Below, one piece after another: positions 12,156-14,948 of a DNA stretch of 14,948 bases (position 1 is its first letter; every line of letters starts with the position of its first letter). The notes under the pieces were generated by a model. It was not told the DNA's origin and ran no database searches. It saw nothing but the letters and a program-made list of their open reading frames with translations. The stretch is taken from positions 1 to 14,948 of the forward strand of contig JAILHX010000002.1 in NCBI GenBank assembly GCA_024695565.1, written 5' to 3'. The DNA comes from Saccharofermentans sp. Lineage in GTDB: Bacteria > Bacillota_A > Clostridia > Saccharofermentanales > Saccharofermentanaceae. The position numbers were made by a program, and so were the translations under genes.

Positions 12156-14803
12156 GCCGTAAGCATGATGTCAACAAAGAAATCGAGAATGAAGTCTATT
12201 GCGGAACCTTACCGGTCCTGCCCAAAGAGCGCAAATACGGATTCATGGATGCTCTTCTGGTCTTATCCGGATACTGCATCGCCACATGGAGTTACACGCA
12301 GGGCTCTTACTTAGCAACACTTGTAGGTTTTAAGCAGCTCCTGATCGGAGCGTTCCTCGCAGCAATATTCATGCTGATGGTATACCAGCTGCCGGTAATC
12401 ATGTCGGTCAGATACGGTATTGATATCTGGATCTGGCTTCGAAGTGTTTTCGGACCCAAAGGAAATAAAATAGTTACCATAATAATCATACTGGTCAACT
12501 TCCCGTGGTATGCAGTGTGTTGCGAACTGTTCGCAGACTCGATGGAAAATCTCCTGGGACTGTTCGGAATTCAACTGTTTAACGGTGCGCATCTGGTATT
12601 AAGTCTGTCATGCGTGATCGTGGGAACCATCATCGCTTTGCGCGGCGTCGGCACGATCACATGGACTACGCGTATTCTCGTCCCGCTCCTGCTTTTGGTC
12701 GGTGTGGCAGTTGTAGTAGTCGGTTTTACATCCGTGCCTATGGATGTCATCTGGAACTACCAGCCTGAGCTTGCTGGCGACGCTGACAAGACAGTTAATT
12801 ACGTTCTCAATATCGAAGCCAACTTCGCATTTGTTATTACGCTTGTCGGAGGTATGGCCGAGGTTCCGCGTCTCTGCAAATCCGAGAAGTCCGGTTACTA
12901 CGCAGGCGTATTGGGACAGGGCGCTGCCGGCTCATTCTTCGTAGTTGTCGGTGCCGTTATGGCAATCGCCATGCAGTACGTGACAGGCCAGATGGTAGAT
13001 GATCCTACACTCATGATGGCAACTCTCTCAGCACCTATCCTGGGTCTGTCGTCACTGCTTCTTGTCGCTTTCGCGAACATCGGAACACAGGCAGTAGGAT
13101 CTTACATCTACGGCGTTATGCTCAAGTCGACATTTAAAAAGTCTTCTTATAAGCTCCTTGTACTGATCCTCGGCATTTATGTTGCGATCCTCTGCGTATG
13201 GGGCAAGATAACTGAATACTTCGGCAGCTTCTTAACGATCGGCGCCTGTGTTTATGCGCCTCTGGCGGCACTTCTTTTCGTAGACTTCTTCCTCATCAGA
13301 AAGCAGAAGATCGATCTGAAGAGCGCATATGAACTGCCCGGACACACGGCTTACCGTTACACAGGCGGATTTAACATCGTGGGCATCATCTGCCTCGCGC
13401 TTGGCTTCGGATTCACGCTGGTAATTTACGATCCTATACAGGGAATTATCCACAACAGGTTATTGTTCATGCTGACACCTACGCTAGCGTCATTCATCTT
13501 CACGGGTGTGCTTTATTTCCTGCTCTGTAAGATCCCGTTTATCCGCGATTATGTAATATGCAAGGGTCCTGTTAAGAAGCCTTTTGACAGAGCGAAAACC
13601 CCGCCCAGACAGAATCTGTTCTTTATGCCTATTATCTGGCTCATCTGCAAGTTCACGACAGCTCCTTATAAGCTCAAGATCGACAAGCACAATATGGAAG
13701 GCATCAAGCCTCCGTTCCTGGTCTACGGTTCTCATAACTCGTTCATGGATTTCTATGTAACGCCGCTGGCACTGAAGCCTTACCGCGCCAACTACATCTC
13801 TGAGCTTGAAGGCTTCGAGAACTTCGGCGAATGGATCTACCGTCAGGTAGGCTGCCTTGGCACCCGTAAGTTCATCAATGACCAGTACCTCATTAAGAAC
13901 ATAATGAAGGTAATCAAGCGCGGCGACGTCATGGTCATCTATCCTGAGGCCAGATATGCCAACGTCGGAACGAATTCGCACTTAACGCCTTCCGTTGCAA
14001 AGCTTGCCAAGCTTCTGAAGGTTCCGGTCGTAACGATCAACATGCAGGGCAATTATCTGCAGCAGCCGATTTGGAATCTCAAGGAGCGCAAAGGCGCCAG
14101 GCTCCACGCTGACCTCAAGTGCGTTGTAACTCAAGATGAGATCGGTAAGCTCTCTGTCGACGAGATCCTCGCCCGCATCTCAAAAGAGCTGACTTACGAT
14201 GAATATAAGTACCAGCTCGACAACAAGATCAAGATCGATGATGAGTGGAGAGCTGAAGGCCTGCATTATCCTCTGTACCGCTGCAGGAAGTGCGGCAAGG
14301 ACTTCGCCATGACATCATCAGGCAGTAAGATCACCTGCAAATACTGCGGCGACTCTTATGAGATGGATGAATACGGCCAGCTGCATTCTTCCTCAGGAGA
14401 AGTTATTCACATTCCCGACTGGTACGAGTGGCAGAGAGGATTTGTACATGAAGAGATCAGGGAAGGCTGCTATAAGCTTGATATCCCGGTCCGTATCTGG
14501 GCTCTGCCGAATTCCGTTAACTTTGTTGACTGTGGTGAGGGAAGACTCGTTCAGGATAACAGCGGGTTCTCTCTTGAGCTCGATAACTACAGGACCGAGA
14601 AGCACGAGATATTAAAGTTCCCGGCCAAGTCCATGGTATCGCTCCACACCGAATACGATTACCGCGGCAAGTACGGTCCGTGCGTAACGCTGTCGACTTA
14701 TGATGACACATTCTTCATCTATCCGACGGACGAGAGCCGTGATGTCTTCAATCCGACGAAGATCCAGTTCGCGACTGAGTACCTGGGCGGTCTTTATACC
14801 TAA
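12152..14803 (+). CDS. NCS1-type purine/cytosine permease fused to a PlsC-like acyltransferase with zinc ribbon
   Basis: One continuous 883-residue frame holds several parts. Residues about 1-465 form a 12-helix transporter like the cytosine/purine/hydroxymethylpyrimidine permeases (PF02133): an N-terminal cytoplasmic ENEVYCGTLPVLPKERKYGFMDALLV lead, then repeated hydrophobic segments to FTGVLYFLLCKIPF. A basic linker (466-490) leads to an acyltransferase domain (about 490-690) with the HxxxxD motif H528-N-S-F-M-D533, the substrate motif YPEAR (597-601) in place of FPEGTR, and VPVVTINMQGN (624-634). A zinc ribbon follows (C711-x2-C714, C729-x2-C732), then a C-terminal domain starting HIPDWYEWQRGFVHEEIREG. 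Met492 at the junction has no ribosome site, so a separate acyltransferase is unlikely. The substrates are unknown. The start overlaps the small peptide gene. Confidence 0.88.
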   Translation: MSRKHDVNKEIENEVYCGTLPVLPKERKYGFMDALLVLSGYCIATWSYTQGSYLATLVGFKQLLIGAFLAAIFMLMVYQLPVIMSVRYGIDIWIWLRSVFGPKGNKIVTIIIILVNFPWYAVCCELFADSMENLLGLFGIQLFNGAHLVLSLSCVIVGTIIALRGVGTITWTTRILVPLLLLVGVAVVVVGFTSVPMDVIWNYQPELAGDADKTVNYVLNIEANFAFVITLVGGMAEVPRLCKSEKSGYYAGVLGQGAAGSFFVVVGAVMAIAMQYVTGQMVDDPTLMMATLSAPILGLSSLLLVAFANIGTQAVGSYIYGVMLKSTFKKSSYKLLVLILGIYVAILCVWGKITEYFGSFLTIGACVYAPLAALLFVDFFLIRKQKIDLKSAYELPGHTAYRYTGGFNIVGIICLALGFGFTLVIYDPIQGIIHNRLLFMLTPTLASFIFTGVLYFLLCKIPFIRDYVICKGPVKKPFDRAKTPPRQNLFFMPIIWLICKFTTAPYKLKIDKHNMEGIKPPFLVYGSHNSFMDFYVTPLALKPYRANYISELEGFENFGEWIYRQVGCLGTRKFINDQYLIKNIMKVIKRGDVMVIYPEARYANVGTNSHLTPSVAKLAKLLKVPVVTINMQGNYLQQPIWNLKERKGARLHADLKCVVTQDEIGKLSVDEILARISKELTYDEYKYQLDNKIKIDDEWRAEGLHYPLYRCRKCGKDFAMTSSGSKITCKYCGDSYEMDEYGQLHSSSGEVIHIPDWYEWQRGFVHEEIREGCYKLDIPVRIWALPNSVNFVDCGEGRLVQDNSGFSLELDNYRTEKHEILKFPAKSMVSLHTEYDYRGKYGPCVTLSTYDDTFFIYPTDESRDVFNPTKIQFATEYLGGLYT

Positions 14804-14810
14804 AACAAAC

Positions 14811-14846
14811 GGGCTGTCTCTTAGTTGAGGCAGCCCTTCTAAGTTT
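14811..14846 (+). terminator. Intrinsic terminator after the fusion gene
   Basis: GGGCTGTCTC (14811-14820) pairs fully with GAGGCAGCCC (14827-14836; one G-U) around a 6-nt loop, and TTCTAAGTTTT follows. It starts 7 nt after the stop codon. Confidence 0.85.
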
Positions 14847-14877
14847 TCTTCTTTCTGGGCGTGTTAATTGCCGGTCC

Positions 14878-14948
14878 CGGGATTAATGGGCGCTTGGGGT
14901 TGCACGTTGAATTGCCCCAACTTTTAATAATCCCGCTTCTTGGGGCAA
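14878..14948. repeat. G-rich imperfect palindromic repeat at the right edge
   Basis: CGGGATTA (14878-14885) pairs with TAATCCCG (about 14928-14935), TTGGGG (14894-14899) with CCCCAA (14915-14920), and TTGCCCCAA (14912-14920) is also the exact inverse of TTGGGGCAA (14940-14948), where the window stops. The same core appears in the amidase-PadR gap. It may continue past the edge; no gene is seen in 14847-14948. Confidence 0.5.

Noticed and set aside
13540..13640. Fusion explained by a frameshift joining two genes
   Set aside because: The frame is continuous, with no stop or out-of-frame overlap, and Met492 has no ribosome site. A misassembly cannot be excluded from sequence alone.
13490..13981. 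163-residue minus-strand frame
   Set aside because: It is antisense to the conserved acyltransferase motifs of the fusion gene.
14847..14948. CRISPR repeat at the right edge
   Set aside because: The repeats are imperfect, partly inverted and not regularly spaced with unique spacers.

Overview
The window looks like a chromosomal segment of an anaerobic Clostridia-type Bacillota (Lachnospiraceae or Oscillospiraceae-like; the exact family cannot be fixed from sequence alone). Pointers are the DUF3793 protein next to a short-chain flavodoxin, an ATC-hydrolase-like tail, a PadR/DUF1700 pair, an EpsC-type serine acetyltransferase, strong GGAGG ribosome sites, and a one-piece tmRNA with a short clostridial-type tag. 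There is no sign of phage, transposon or CRISPR.

Left part (1-3900): the 3' end of an ATC-hydrolase-like gene, then a well-formed promoter with a perfect palindrome at the expected transcription start. It drives DUF3793 and flavodoxin, with phosphoglycerate mutase (gpmA) and enolase (eno) following at 39-nt gaps with no terminator before eno. A DtxR-family metal-dependent repressor gene follows the eno terminator and is a natural candidate for the palindrome's regulator. The picture is an iron-limitation switch to flavodoxin that may also carry two lower-glycolysis enzymes.

Middle part (3900-8800): a cytoplasmic alpha/beta-hydrolase with a possible second, inactive hydrolase half. Next comes a complete, previously unlabelled regulatory leader: promoter, 23-residue leader peptide with five consecutive cysteine codons, antiterminator and intrinsic terminator. 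It sits directly upstream of serine O-acetyltransferase, the first committed enzyme of cysteine synthesis, and is the clearest new regulatory system in the window. It is followed by a YcaQ/AlkX-like winged-helix DNA glycosylase, which converges on the tmRNA gene (ssrA, minus strand); the two share a bidirectional terminator.

Right part (8848-14948): two minus-strand genes (a zinc-ribbon protein and a membrane-anchored amidase_3 protein that lacks the usual catalytic Glu). Diverging from them is a PadR regulator, a DUF1700 membrane protein and a small membrane protein in one operon. Last is a 51-residue membrane peptide gene translationally coupled (ATGA) to an 883-residue protein. That protein fuses an NCS1 purine/cytosine-type permease to a PlsC-like acyltransferase, a zinc ribbon and a C-terminal domain, an unusual architecture. 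The window ends in a G-rich palindromic repeat related to a stretch in the amidase/PadR intergenic region.
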